Below, one piece after another: positions 8,090-17,111 of a stretch of DNA of 64,000 nucleotides. The stretch spans positions 124,001-188,000 of the forward strand of contig DYMU01000001.1 in NCBI GenBank assembly GCA_020721445.1, given 5' to 3'. Under the pieces are notes generated by a model. The model worked only from the letters and a program-made list of their open reading frames with translations. It ran no database searches and had not been told where the DNA came from. Position numbers and translations under genes: made by a program. The stretch comes from Gemmobacter nectariphilus. Lineage in GTDB: Bacteria > Pseudomonadota > Alphaproteobacteria > Rhodobacterales > Rhodobacteraceae. How positions within the stretch are numbered: the stretch's first letter is position 1; the number at the start of each line of letters is the position of its first letter.

Positions 8090-8989
8090 TCAGTCCCTTG
8101 CGCCGGGCAGTTCGTCGCGCCAGTCATGCGCATCGCGAAAGCCCAGAACGGCGCGGATCTTGGCGTTGGACATCAGGCTTTCCCAAGGCGACAGAGGCCG
8201 GGTGACGGGCACGTCGGGGAAGAACCGCGCCAGCAGCTGGTCGTTGGGAAGGTTGATGCCATTGGTCGAATTGCAGGCATTGAACACCTGAAAGCCAAGG
8301 CCATCGGCCGCAAGGCACAGATCGACGATCTGGCCCAGATCGCGGGCATCAACGTAGTTGAACGCATTCCTGCGCCGCACTTGCGGGTTGGCAAAGTAGC
8401 TTGGGAACAGCGTGGCATATTCGTGCGGTTCCACCACATTGCCGATCCGCAGGGCATAGATATCCGCGCCCGAGCGGCGGGCAAAGCTGCGCGCCGTCAC
8501 CTCGTTGACCTTTTTCGACATGCCGTAGGTGTCCATCGGGTCGATGTCATAGTCTTCGGTCAGCGGCAGGCTGTGCGGGTCGGCAAGGCCATCGGCAAAG
8601 CACACGCCATAGGTGGTTTCGCTGGACGCAATGATGATCTTGCGGATGCCCATCTTTACCGCCGCCTCGATCACATTGTAGGTGCCGACGACATTGACAC
8701 GCCATGTCTCGGTATCGGCGCACATCATCATGCGGGGGATCGCTGCGAAATGCACCACCGCGTCGAACGGGCGCGCGCCCAGCCCGGTTTCCAGTTCGTC
8801 ATATCCTGCATGCGCATTCATCGCGGAATAGACCTGACCCGCATCGGTGATATCGCCCAACAGGTCATGCACCTGCGCATGCCGCAAAGGCACCCGGTCA
8901 AAGTTCAAGACCTTGTGCCCCTGCCCTGCCAGATAGGGAATGACATGTTTGCCCGCCTTGCCCGACCCGCCCGTGAAAAACACCCGCAT
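8090..8989 (-). CDS. NAD-dependent epimerase/dehydratase (extended SDR)
   Basis: 299 residues. The Rossmann motif is FFTGGSGKAGKHVIPYL (GXXGXXG), and the catalytic set is present: the serines of IIASSETTYG and the YGMSK pair. The enzyme probably acts on a nucleotide sugar or another small alcohol; the specific substrate is not apparent. The ATG at 8989 is preferred to an in-frame GTG at 8995 because the AAGGGGG site lies about 8 nt upstream of the ATG. It is not in a polysaccharide cluster. Upstream it is divergent from parE. Confidence 0.75.
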   Translation of the reverse strand: MRVFFTGGSGKAGKHVIPYLAGQGHKVLNFDRVPLRHAQVHDLLGDITDAGQVYSAMNAHAGYDELETGLGARPFDAVVHFAAIPRMMMCADTETWRVNVVGTYNVIEAAVKMGIRKIIIASSETTYGVCFADGLADPHSLPLTEDYDIDPMDTYGMSKKVNEVTARSFARRSGADIYALRIGNVVEPHEYATLFPSYFANPQVRRRNAFNYVDARDLGQIVDLCLAADGLGFQVFNACNSTNGINLPNDQLLARFFPDVPVTRPLSPWESLMSNAKIRAVLGFRDAHDWRDELPGARD

Positions 8990-9182
8990 GACCACCCCCT
9001 TGTTGTCCTTGCACTGCTAGGGCACGGCGGGGTCGGCTGCAATATCCCTGTCTTTTCGACCCCCGACTTCTGGGAACCCGACTTCTGGGCACCCGTCTGT
9101 TGCGCCCCCACATCTTGCGCCGCCTGCCCGGCTGATGATCTAATGCTGCCAGAGCAGACCCAGAACAAGAATCGAGCACGCC

Positions 9183-11138
9183 ATGGCCAATGACCTTCTT
9201 TCCGGCGCCACGCCCGTCTATGACGCCTCGTCGATCGAGGTGCTTGAAGGGTTGGAGCCGGTGCGCAAGCGCCCCGGCATGTATATTGGCGGCACGGACG
9301 AGCGTGCGCTGCACCATCTGGTGGCCGAGATTCTGGACAACGCCATGGACGAGGCGGTGGCCGGCCACGCGACAAGGATCGAGGTGGAACTGGCCGAGGG
9401 CAACACCGTCACCATCCGCGACAACGGCCGCGGCATCCCGGTCGATCCGCACCCCAAGTTTCCCGGCAAATCCGCGCTGGAGGTGATCTTGTGCACCCTG
9501 CACGCCGGCGGCAAATTCGGTGGCGATGCCTATGCCACCAGCGGCGGCTTGCATGGCGTGGGCGCGTCGGTCGTAAACGCGCTGTCTGACCACATGCGCG
9601 TCGAGGTGGCCCTGAACCGGGCGCTTTACGTGCAAGAGTTCAGCCGCGGCATCCCGCAAGGCCCGGTGGAAAAGGTTGGTGCTGCCCCCAACCGGCGCGG
9701 CACCACCGTCACCTTCCACCCCGATCCGCAGATCTTTGGCAGCCAGCAACTGAAACCCGCCCGGATGATGAAGGCAGCGCGGTCCAAGGCCTATCTGTTT
9801 TCGGGCGTCGAAATCCGCTGGAAAACCTCCGTCAACGATGGCGAGACCCCGCAAGAGGCCGTCTTCCACTTTCCCGGCGGTCTGGCCGATTACCTGACCG
9901 ACACCTTGGCAAAATCCACCACCTATGCCGACCGTCCCTTTGCCGGAAAGGTGGGCTTTGCCGAAAAGTTTCAGGTGCCCGGCTTTGTCGAATGGGCGAT
10001 CAACTGGACGCCGGCGCGCGACGGCTTTATCCAGTCTTACTGCAACACCGTGCCCACCCCCGAAGGCGGCACGCATGAGGCAGGCTTCTGGGCCGCCATC
10101 CTGAAAGGCATCCGCGCCTATGGCGAGCGGGTCAAGAACCGCAAGGCCGACCAGATCACCCGCGATGACCTTTTGACCGGGGGCTGCGCGCTGGTGTCGT
10201 GTTTCATCCGCGAGCCACAGTTCGTGGGCCAGACCAAGGACCGCCTGGCCACCGAAGAGGCCGCGCGCTATGTCGAACTGGCGGTGCGCGACCATTTCGA
10301 CACCTGGCTGGCGTCTGACCCAAAGTCTGCCGGGGCGATCCTTGATTTTCTGGTGCTGCGCGCCGAAGAACGCCTGCGCCGCCGGATGGAAAAGGAAACG
10401 CAGCGCAAATCGGCCACCAAAAAGCTGCGCCTGCCCGGCAAGCTGACCGATTGCACCGCGAAAAACCGCGAAGGCACTGAATTGTTCATCGTCGAGGGCG
10501 ACTCAGCGGGCGGGTCCGCAAAAGGCGCGCGCAACCGCGAGACGCAGGCGTTGCTGCCGCTGAAGGGGAAAATCCTGAACGTGCTGGGGGCGGCTTCGGC
10601 CAAGCTGAACGACAACTCGGAAATCCGCGATATTTGCGAGGCGCTGGGGGTGTCGATGGGCACCCGCTTCAATGTCGATGACCTGCGCTATGACAAGATC
10701 ATCATCATGACCGACGCCGATGTCGATGGCGCGCATATCGCCAGCCTGCTGATGACGTTCTTCTTTACGCAAATGCGCCCGCTGATCGACAAGGGGCACC
10801 TGTATCTGGCCTGCCCGCCCCTGTATCGCCTGACCCAAGGCCCGCGCCGGATGTATGTGGCCGATGATGCCGAAAAAGAGCTTTGGCTGGCCAAGGGTCT
10901 GGGCGGCAAGGGCAAGATCGACGTGCAACGCTTCAAGGGCTTGGGCGAAATGGACGCCAAAGACCTGAAAGACACCACCATGAACCCCGAGACGCGAAAG
11001 CTGATCCGCGTCAGCATTGACGAGGACGAACCGGGGATGACCGGCGATCTGGTAGAGCGGTTGATGGGCAAAAAGCCGGAGTTGCGGTTCCAGTATATTC
11101 AGGAAAACGCGCGGTTTGTGGAGGAGTTGGATGTGTAA
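9183..11138 (+). CDS. parE: DNA topoisomerase IV subunit B
   Basis: 651 residues, matching ParE rather than the longer GyrB. It is the ATPase half of the enzyme that decatenates replicated chromosomes together with ParC. Domains in order: GHKL ATPase (about 20-240; EILDNAMDE, DNGRGIP, GLHGVGASVVNALS), transducer (about 240-420; QTKDRLAT region), and TOPRIM (EGDSAGG near 438, PLKGKILNV, TDADVDGAHI) with the ParE-type tail (RFKGLGEMDA, then TGDLVERLMGKKPELR). The start gives MANDLLSGA; the ribosome site is weak. parC is not in the window. Confidence 0.95.
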   Translation: MANDLLSGATPVYDASSIEVLEGLEPVRKRPGMYIGGTDERALHHLVAEILDNAMDEAVAGHATRIEVELAEGNTVTIRDNGRGIPVDPHPKFPGKSALEVILCTLHAGGKFGGDAYATSGGLHGVGASVVNALSDHMRVEVALNRALYVQEFSRGIPQGPVEKVGAAPNRRGTTVTFHPDPQIFGSQQLKPARMMKAARSKAYLFSGVEIRWKTSVNDGETPQEAVFHFPGGLADYLTDTLAKSTTYADRPFAGKVGFAEKFQVPGFVEWAINWTPARDGFIQSYCNTVPTPEGGTHEAGFWAAILKGIRAYGERVKNRKADQITRDDLLTGGCALVSCFIREPQFVGQTKDRLATEEAARYVELAVRDHFDTWLASDPKSAGAILDFLVLRAEERLRRRMEKETQRKSATKKLRLPGKLTDCTAKNREGTELFIVEGDSAGGSAKGARNRETQALLPLKGKILNVLGAASAKLNDNSEIRDICEALGVSMGTRFNVDDLRYDKIIIMTDADVDGAHIASLLMTFFFTQMRPLIDKGHLYLACPPLYRLTQGPRRMYVADDAEKELWLAKGLGGKGKIDVQRFKGLGEMDAKDLKDTTMNPETRKLIRVSIDEDEPGMTGDLVERLMGKKPELRFQYIQENARFVEELDV

Positions 11139-11528
11139 GGGCGGGTGTTGAACAACACCTGTTGCTGCGTTCTGGTGTCTTGGCGTCAGGTTTGAGCTTT
11201 CGTCGCGGTTACAGGGTTTCAGGGCGGGGTTCACCCCGGCAAACCGCCGCGCGCCCGCTTTGCGCGGGGTCTGCGGTGGTGCGAAATCCAATCACCGGCC
11301 GCTTGCGGCGAACCCGTTTCGCCCGCCTGCACCACCACAGACCTGCCTGCCCCCTTGACACGGGGGCGATGAGGCCTCACTTTTCGGGTGTCCGAAGCCC
11401 GTGCCGCGTGAGCACCGAAAGGCCCGGACAATAGGTTCCCACCATCACGCAGGGGCGCCGACGGCGCGCACGGTCACCCGGATAACCGGGGGGCGAGGGC
11501 CGCTCGTCCCTTGACGTATGGAACGACC
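11139..11528 (+). other. Intergenic region / probable long 5' leader of the RNA helicase gene
   Basis: 390 nt without a convincing gene. A short hairpin GGTGTT-GAAC-AACACC (11144-11159) directly follows the parE stop and may help end that transcript, but it has no T-run. A TTGACA hexamer occurs at about 11355, with no good -10 at the right distance. The rest is GC-rich and carries only short overlapping frames with poor codon bias. A long leader would fit cold- or stress-controlled helicase genes, but that is inference. Confidence 0.35.
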
Positions 11529-12887
11529 ATGACAACTTTTGCCGATCTGGGCCTGAGCCCGCGCCTTCTCAAAGCCCTTGAGAAAACCAATTTGCAAACG
11601 CCGACGCCGATTCAGGCGCAGGCCATCCCCTATATCATGCAAGGCCGTGACCTGATGGGGCTGGCGCAGACGGGCACCGGCAAGACGGCGGCCTTTGGCC
11701 TGCCGCTGTTGCACCGCCTGCTGGACATCGGCCATCCGCCGGGCCCCAAGAACGTGCGCGCGCTGATTCTTGCGCCGACGCGGGAATTGACCTTGCAGAT
11801 CAAGGACGCGCTTGAGGTGTTCACCAAGGGCACCCCGGTCAAGGTGACCATGGTTGTGGGCGGTGCCTCGCTGTTTCGCCAGTCGCAGGCCTTGTCCAAG
11901 GGCACCGATGTTCTGGTCGCCACCCCCGGTCGTCTGATCGACCTGCTGGAGCGGGGCGATGTGTCGTTGGAACAATGCGGCTATCTGGTGCTGGACGAGG
12001 CCGACCACATGCTGGACATGGGCTTCATCCACAGCTTGCGGAAGATCGCCAAGCACATCCCGCTGAAACGCCAGACCCTTTTGTTCAGCGCGACGATGCC
12101 GAAGGATATCTCGGAAATTGCCGACACTTATCTGCGCGACCCGGTTCGGGTGCAGGTGACAAGTGCCGGCAAGACCGCCGACAAGGTCAGCCAAGGCGTA
12201 CATTTCCTGCCCAACGGCGACAAGGCGCGGGTTCTGGAAGAATACCTGAAAAAGCACCCGACCGAGCAGGCGCTGGTGTTTGGCCGCACCAAGCACGGCT
12301 CGGAAAAGCTGATGAAGCTGCTGGCGGCATGGGGCTTCAAGGCGGGCTCGATCCACGGCAACAAATCGCAGTCGCAGCGCGACCGCACCCTGACCGAGTT
12401 CCGCAATGGCGAGTTGGACGTGCTGGTGGCGACCGACGTGGCGGCGCGCGGCATTGATATTCCGACGGTGCGCCATGTCTATAACTTCGATATGCCCAAC
12501 GTGCCGGAAAACTATGTCCACCGCATTGGCCGCACCGCGCGGGCGGGGGCCGAGGGCACCTCGGTCAGCTTCTGCGCGCCCGCCGAGATGGGCGAGTTGC
12601 AGGCGATTGAAAAGCTGCTGAAACAGCCGCTGCCGATCTTGGGCGGCGCGCCTTGGGCCGCCGACATGGTGGCCGCGGCCCCCAAACCGGGTCAGAACCG
12701 CGGCCAGCGTCCGGCACGGCCGCAAGGCGGGCGTCCACAGGGCGCAAAACCCGCCGGTGCCAAGCCGTTCAGCGCCAAACCGGCACAGGGCGGTCGTCCG
12801 GTGGCCAAGCCGAAACCGATGGGGGGTGGCAACACCCCACGGCGCGCCGAAGGCGGCAAACCGTCGGCGCCGCGCCGGTCCAGCTGA
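11529..12887 (+). CDS. DEAD-box ATP-dependent RNA helicase (RhlE-like)
   Basis: 452 residues. All superfamily 2 motifs are visible: the Q motif (TPTPIQAQAIP), I (AQTGTGKTA), Ia (PTRELT), Ib (TPGRL), II (DEAD in VLDEADHMLD), III (SAT), IV (LVFGRTKHG), V (TDVAARGID) and VI (HRIGRTARAG). After the helicase core (about 1-370) comes a basic tail of about 70 residues rich in Gly, Pro, Lys, Arg and Gln (many GGRP/GAKP units), typical of RhlE proteins and likely to bind RNA. It probably works in ribosome assembly or mRNA decay. An upstream TTG at 11511 is in frame, but the family N-terminus starts at the ATG (MTTFADLGLS). Confidence 0.9.
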   Translation: MTTFADLGLSPRLLKALEKTNLQTPTPIQAQAIPYIMQGRDLMGLAQTGTGKTAAFGLPLLHRLLDIGHPPGPKNVRALILAPTRELTLQIKDALEVFTKGTPVKVTMVVGGASLFRQSQALSKGTDVLVATPGRLIDLLERGDVSLEQCGYLVLDEADHMLDMGFIHSLRKIAKHIPLKRQTLLFSATMPKDISEIADTYLRDPVRVQVTSAGKTADKVSQGVHFLPNGDKARVLEEYLKKHPTEQALVFGRTKHGSEKLMKLLAAWGFKAGSIHGNKSQSQRDRTLTEFRNGELDVLVATDVAARGIDIPTVRHVYNFDMPNVPENYVHRIGRTARAGAEGTSVSFCAPAEMGELQAIEKLLKQPLPILGGAPWAADMVAAAPKPGQNRGQRPARPQGGRPQGAKPAGAKPFSAKPAQGGRPVAKPKPMGGGNTPRRAEGGKPSAPRRSS

Positions 12888-13256
12888 CCTCGTCTTCCGG
12901 GTTCAGCCAGCCGGGGAAATCGGTAAACCTTTTCCCATTCACGATATGTCAAAGCCTTGTCACGGATAAAGATGTGCCGGGCGGTTTTTCCGGAGCATGT
13001 AGTGAGTGGCCGGTGGTCTTGGCATCGGCATGGGTGGGGGTCCGCCGTGCATCCGTCCCGCAAGGGGCGGTTGCAAGACCGCGCGGCGGGCCCGTCACAG
13101 GGGTATCAGTGCCGGGCAACCGGGCGCGTATGTAAAGATGACGGTCCGCCGTGGCCCCCGCCTGCGTTTCCATGATGTCACCCCAGCCACCAAGGAGGCG
13201 CGAACCCGCCCCCCGTGCCTTGCGGGTGGCCGGCCAAATCGGCTATGGCAACCGCC
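12888..13256 (+). other. Intergenic region between RNA helicase and thymidine kinase genes
   Basis: About 370 nt with no supportable gene. Several overlapping frames on both strands are short and lack homology that I recognise. Small GC hairpins are present, for example CCGTCCC-GCAA-GGGGCGG near 13054-13071. They could be part of the helicase terminator, but none has a T-run. No confident promoter for tdk is seen. Confidence 0.3.
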
Positions 13257-13835
13257 ATGGCCAAGCTTTATTTCAATTTCTCGACGATGAATGCAGGCAA
13301 ATCCACCCTGCTGCTGCAAGCCGCGCACAACTATCGTGAGCGGGGAATGGACACCTATCTGATCACCGCGCAATTTGACAACCGCGCCGGGGAAGGCCGT
13401 ATCGCCAGCCGGATCGGCATTGGTGAGCCCGCCGATACCTTTGCCCCCGGCGAGGACATGTTGGCCAAGCTGCGCGCCCGGATGGACCGGGGGCCCATTG
13501 CCTGCGTCTTCATCGACGAGGCGCAGTTTTTGTCGAAAGAGCAGGTCTGGCAACTGGCCTGTGCCGTCGATGATCTGGGTCTGCCGGTGATGTGCTACGG
13601 CTTGCGCGTTGATTTTCAGGGCAATCTGTTTCCCGGCTCGGCGGCCCTGCTGGCCTGGGCCGATGAAATGCGCGAGGTGCGCACGATCTGTCATTGCGGC
13701 AAGAAGGCGACGATGGTGGTGCGCAAGGACGCCGACGGACGGGCCCTGCGCGACGGCGATCAGGTGGTGATCGGCGGCAACGAAACCTATGTCAGCCTGT
13801 GCCGCCGCCATTGGCGCGAAGCGGTGGGGGATTAG
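13257..13835 (+). CDS. tdk: Thymidine kinase (type II)
   Basis: 192 residues, the normal length of bacterial type II thymidine kinase. It phosphorylates thymidine to dTMP with ATP in the pyrimidine salvage pathway. The P-loop is FSTMNAGKSTLLLQ, the Mg/catalytic motif is FIDEAQF, and the lasso region includes the zinc-ribbon ligands (CHCGKK, then CRRH near the C-terminus). The ATG at 13257 (MAKLYFNF) fits the family; another in-frame ATG at 13245 would add four residues. It lies away from the cdd-deoA-deoB-add-upp salvage operon but would serve the same metabolism. Confidence 0.93.
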   Translation: MAKLYFNFSTMNAGKSTLLLQAAHNYRERGMDTYLITAQFDNRAGEGRIASRIGIGEPADTFAPGEDMLAKLRARMDRGPIACVFIDEAQFLSKEQVWQLACAVDDLGLPVMCYGLRVDFQGNLFPGSAALLAWADEMREVRTICHCGKKATMVVRKDADGRALRDGDQVVIGGNETYVSLCRRHWREAVGD

Positions 13836-13983
13836 GCCGGCACACTGTGTCTGCTGCCGCCCCGGTTTAGGGTTCACGGCCCCGACAAGACCCAAAAGCC
13901 CAAGTTCGCGCATGCTGGCCCCGTGGTGGTGCCCTCATGCTGGTGATTGTCGCGGCTGTGGCCTTCGGCTATCGTCCGCGGTG

Positions 13984-15033
13984 ATGACAGGCAAGGCACC
14001 CCGCGCCCTGACGGCGCTGAAGAAATATGCGCGGCTGGAAAGCCCGGGGCTTTGGCGTGATGCGCCAACCGCCCAACGACGCGAGGTCGTGGTGGCCTTT
14101 CGCGAGGCGACGCTTGTGCTGTCTGACCCCAAAAGCGAAATCGCCCTCAGCCATTGGTCGCTGCCCGCGGTCGAACGGCTGAACCCGGGCGAAGCGCCCG
14201 CCCTGTTTGCCCCCGGCCAGGATGCCACCGAGACGCTGGAGCTTGAGGATGGCGACATGATCGCCGCCCTGGAAACCGTGCGCAGTGCGGTGGTAGGCCA
14301 GCGGCCCAAGCCGGGGCGGCTGCGCGGGTTCTTGTGGGGCGGCGGCACGGTTCTGGTGCTGGGCATCGGGGTGCTGTGGCTGCCCGATGCGCTGGTGCGG
14401 CACACCGCGACGGTGCTGCCCGCCGCCACACGGGCCGCCATCGGGCAGGCCGCATTGGCCGATGTGCAGCGCCTGACCGGGTCGCCCTGCACCACCCCCT
14501 TGGGCACCTTTGCGCTGACCGCGCTTGGCGACCGATTGTTCGGGCCGCACAATGCACAGATCCTGGTCCTGCGCGACGGGCTGGCGCAATCGGCGCATCT
14601 GCCCGGTGGCGTGATCCTGATCGGGCGGCAGATGGTGGAACAGGCGGACGGCCCCGAGGTGCTGGCCGGTCTTGCCCTGATCGAACGCCTGCGGGCCGAG
14701 ATGCGCGACCCGATCGTGCCGGTGCTGCACCATGCCGGGCTGGTCGCAACCTTTCGTCTGCTGACCAGCGGCGCCTTGCCCCAAGGCGCGTTGGCAGGCT
14801 ATGGCGAGGCGTTCCTGCAAGGTGCCGCCCTGCCGGTGCCCGATGAAGTGGCGCTGATCCGGTTTGAGGCCGCTGCCGTGCCCAGCAGCCCCTATGCCTA
14901 TGCGATGGATGCCAGCGGCGAGGCCACGCTGGCGCTGATCGAGGGTGATCCGTTGCGCGGCCTGCGGCCCGAACCGCTGATGCCGGATGGCGATTGGGTC
15001 AGCCTGCAAGACATCTGCGCCCAGCCCGACTGA
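13984..15033 (+). CDS. Membrane protein resembling an M48-type peptidase without the zinc-binding motif
   Basis: 349 residues. The N-terminal part (about 1-110) resembles the beta-rich domain that precedes M48 peptidases in proteobacteria (VVVAFREATLVLSD, then ALSHWSLPAVERL). One transmembrane segment lies near 116-135 (GGGTVLVLGIGVLWLP). The C-terminal part has the M48 hallmark LPGGVILIGRQMVEQ followed by PEVLAGLALIERLR. In active M48 enzymes that helix carries HEXXH; here the equivalent positions read I-E-R-L-R, so both histidines are missing. The downstream E..D ligand region is also not apparent. I infer a degenerate, possibly non-proteolytic paralogue. ATG at 13984; a GTG sits one codon upstream. 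Confidence 0.55.
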   Translation: MTGKAPRALTALKKYARLESPGLWRDAPTAQRREVVVAFREATLVLSDPKSEIALSHWSLPAVERLNPGEAPALFAPGQDATETLELEDGDMIAALETVRSAVVGQRPKPGRLRGFLWGGGTVLVLGIGVLWLPDALVRHTATVLPAATRAAIGQAALADVQRLTGSPCTTPLGTFALTALGDRLFGPHNAQILVLRDGLAQSAHLPGGVILIGRQMVEQADGPEVLAGLALIERLRAEMRDPIVPVLHHAGLVATFRLLTSGALPQGALAGYGEAFLQGAALPVPDEVALIRFEAAAVPSSPYAYAMDASGEATLALIEGDPLRGLRPEPLMPDGDWVSLQDICAQPD

Positions 15034-15073
15034 AACCGCAGGCATCGGCCCGTTCAGAGGCTGGCATGAAAAT

Positions 15074-15099
15074 GCCCCCGACCGGTGCCGGTCAGGGGC
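15074..15099. terminator. Bidirectional terminator-like hairpin between convergent genes
   Basis: A strong GC hairpin, GCCCC(C)GACCG-GTGC-CGGTCAGGGGC, lies in the 85-nt gap between the M48-like gene and the convergent SPOR gene. There is a short A run on one side and no clear T-run on the other. Its place at the junction of convergent genes is what suggests a terminator. Confidence 0.5.
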
Positions 15100-15118
15100 T
15101 GTTGGCGGAGGGTTCGGG

Positions 15119-16408
15119 TCAGCGGATGAAGGCGTCGCCAAACCCGGCCCGGCGCGCGGCCGCCAAAGCCGCCTGCGCCGCACCGGCCGAAGCAAAGGGC
15201 CCGGCCAGCACGATCTGCAACGGGCGGCCGCCCTTTGTGATGTTCGATCGCGCCACCGGCAGACCCAAACGCGACAGCCGCGAGGATGCCCCTTCGGCAT
15301 TGCCGGGCTGGCCAAAGGTTCCGACCTGCACATAGCGGTGCGCGGCTGCCGCGGTCTTGCCCGCGGCTTCAGCCGGGGAAGCAGACGGGGCTTGCGACTT
15401 TGACGACACGATGACCCGGCGGACAACCACCGTCTTGCCCTTCACCGTCTTGCCCTTCGCCCGGGCGGCATCGGCCACCAGACGCGACGGCACCTCACGC
15501 GTCCAGACCTGATCCTGATCCGCCCAGCCTTGCTGCGTGCCCTTGCCCCGGTTCGGGTTCAGACGGTCATCGGTGAAGGCGGCCTTGTAGCCTTTGGGAA
15601 TGGCGGGCTGGTTTTGTGATGACACCGCAACCTGCGGCGTCGGATGCATCTTCACCGCTGCCGCCGGATCCCGCGCCTGCAGATACCCCGAGGGCGCCAC
15701 CGCCGCAGGCCCGGCCAGTACACGCGGCGGGCGGGCAGAACCGATATCGCCATCGCCCCGGGTGCACAGCACGACCGTGCCGCCGCCGTGCAGACGAAAA
15801 CGTTCGGCGACCGGGGCATCGCGGTAGCAGCCGATCTTGCTGCCGCTGGCCTGCGTTGCCACACGCTCGGCCGGTTGCGGGCGCGGCACAGGCGCTGCGA
15901 CCGGCTTTTGCCCCACAGCGCGCGGCACCGGCGCAACCCCCGTGGCGGCCACCGGCGGCGGCGCGTAGGTTTGCCGCGCGATGCCCGAGTCAGGCTTGCC
16001 TTGCGACGGCGTCACCGCCCGAATACGTGGCGGCGTGGTCAGGCTTGCAACCGTGTTCATCGGTCGGCGCGCCACCGGGGCAGGGGCCACGCGGGCCGGG
16101 CGCGGGGCCTCGACCCGGGGTTTGGCGGGCGCTGCCGGCTCGGCAACGGCGACCTGATTGTTGCCAAAGGTTGGCGGATAGCCACACAATTGGCTGCGGT
16201 TGGCGTTGACGCGCGGCACCCAGGTGACCTGCCCGCCAAAGCCCGCGCGCAAGAACACGCAGCCCTTGCTGTCCACATATTGCTGCCCGGAAAACGACGC
16301 AGGCGGCTGTTCGCGCGGCCCGCCGAAATCACCGGCGGATTGGGCGCTGGCAACACCCCAACCGGCCAAAACCGCCAACACAGCGGCCGAAACCAACTTC
16401 AAAATCAT
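15119..16408 (-). CDS. Exported SPOR-domain protein
   Basis: 429 residues. A Sec signal peptide covers residues 1-23 (MILKLVSAAVLAVLAGWG...ASA). A cysteine-containing segment follows (SKGCVFLRAGFGGQVTWVPR, then LCGYPPTF) and then a long Ala/Pro-rich linker. A second cysteine pair occurs in IGCYRDAPVAERF and GTVVLCTRGD. The C-terminal about 75 residues form a SPOR domain (HRYVQVGTFGQPGNAEG...LQIVLAGPFASAGAAQAAL), which binds denuded septal peptidoglycan. It therefore likely acts in the periplasm at division sites. The ATG at 16408 has GGGGGT upstream. Confidence 0.8.
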   Translation of the reverse strand: MILKLVSAAVLAVLAGWGVASAQSAGDFGGPREQPPASFSGQQYVDSKGCVFLRAGFGGQVTWVPRVNANRSQLCGYPPTFGNNQVAVAEPAAPAKPRVEAPRPARVAPAPVARRPMNTVASLTTPPRIRAVTPSQGKPDSGIARQTYAPPPVAATGVAPVPRAVGQKPVAAPVPRPQPAERVATQASGSKIGCYRDAPVAERFRLHGGGTVVLCTRGDGDIGSARPPRVLAGPAAVAPSGYLQARDPAAAVKMHPTPQVAVSSQNQPAIPKGYKAAFTDDRLNPNRGKGTQQGWADQDQVWTREVPSRLVADAARAKGKTVKGKTVVVRRVIVSSKSQAPSASPAEAAGKTAAAAHRYVQVGTFGQPGNAEGASSRLSRLGLPVARSNITKGGRPLQIVLAGPFASAGAAQAALAAARRAGFGDAFIR

Positions 16409-16475
16409 GACTACCCCCAAGCAGCGTAGGGGGAATACTGGAATACTATCGGTTCCGAGTAAAGGGGTCAGCCCG

Positions 16476-17108
16476 CTATTTTGTGCCAAACATCCGGTCA
16501 CCCGCATCCCCTAGTCCGGGGACGATATAACCGTGATCATTCAAATGGCTATCGACCGAAGCTGTGACAATCGGCACATCAGGATGCGCCGCCTTCATCC
16601 GGGCAATGCCTTCGGGGGCGGCCAACAGGCACAAGAACCGGATGTTCCTGGCACCATGGTCTTTCAAGAGTTGCACCGCCGCCGCCGAGGAATTGCCGGT
16701 GGCCAGCATCGGATCGACCACGATGCAGACCCGGTCTTCCAGCGCTGTCGGCACCTTGAAGTAATACTGCACCGGCTGCAATGTTTCCGGATCGCGATAC
16801 AATCCAACAAAGCCCACCCGCGCCGCCGGGATCAACTCCAGGATGCCGTCCAAAAGCCCGTTGCCCGCCCGCAGGATCGAGATCAGCGCCAACTTCTTGC
16901 CCTCGATCACCGGCGCGTCCATTTCCTCCAGCGGCGTCTCGATCCGCTTGGTGGTCATCGGCAATTCGCGCGTCACCTCATAGGCCAAAAGCAGGCTGAT
17001 TTCGCGCAAAAGCTGACGGAACGACGCGGTCGAAGTGTCCTTTTCACGCATCAGGGTCAGCTTGTGCTGAACCAGCGGATGGGAAACGACGGTCAGATGG
17101 TCCAGCAT
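16476..17108 (-). CDS. upp: Uracil phosphoribosyltransferase
   Basis: 210 residues. It converts uracil and PRPP to UMP (pyrimidine salvage, cytosol). The PRPP-binding motif is [16 protein letters not shown], and the uracil-binding C-terminal loop ends [17 protein letters not shown]. The N-terminus [15 protein letters not shown] is standard. It is the last gene of the salvage operon, beginning 3 nt after the adenosine deaminase stop. Confidence 0.96.
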   Translation of the reverse strand: MLDHLTVVSHPLVQHKLTLMREKDTSTASFRQLLREISLLLAYEVTRELPMTTKRIETPLEEMDAPVIEGKKLALISILRAGNGLLDGILELIPAARVGFVGLYRDPETLQPVQYYFKVPTALEDRVCIVVDPMLATGNSSAAAVQLLKDHGARNIRFLCLLAAPEGIARMKAAHPDVPIVTASVDSHLNDHGYIVPGLGDAGDRMFGTK

Positions 17109-17111
17109 GGG

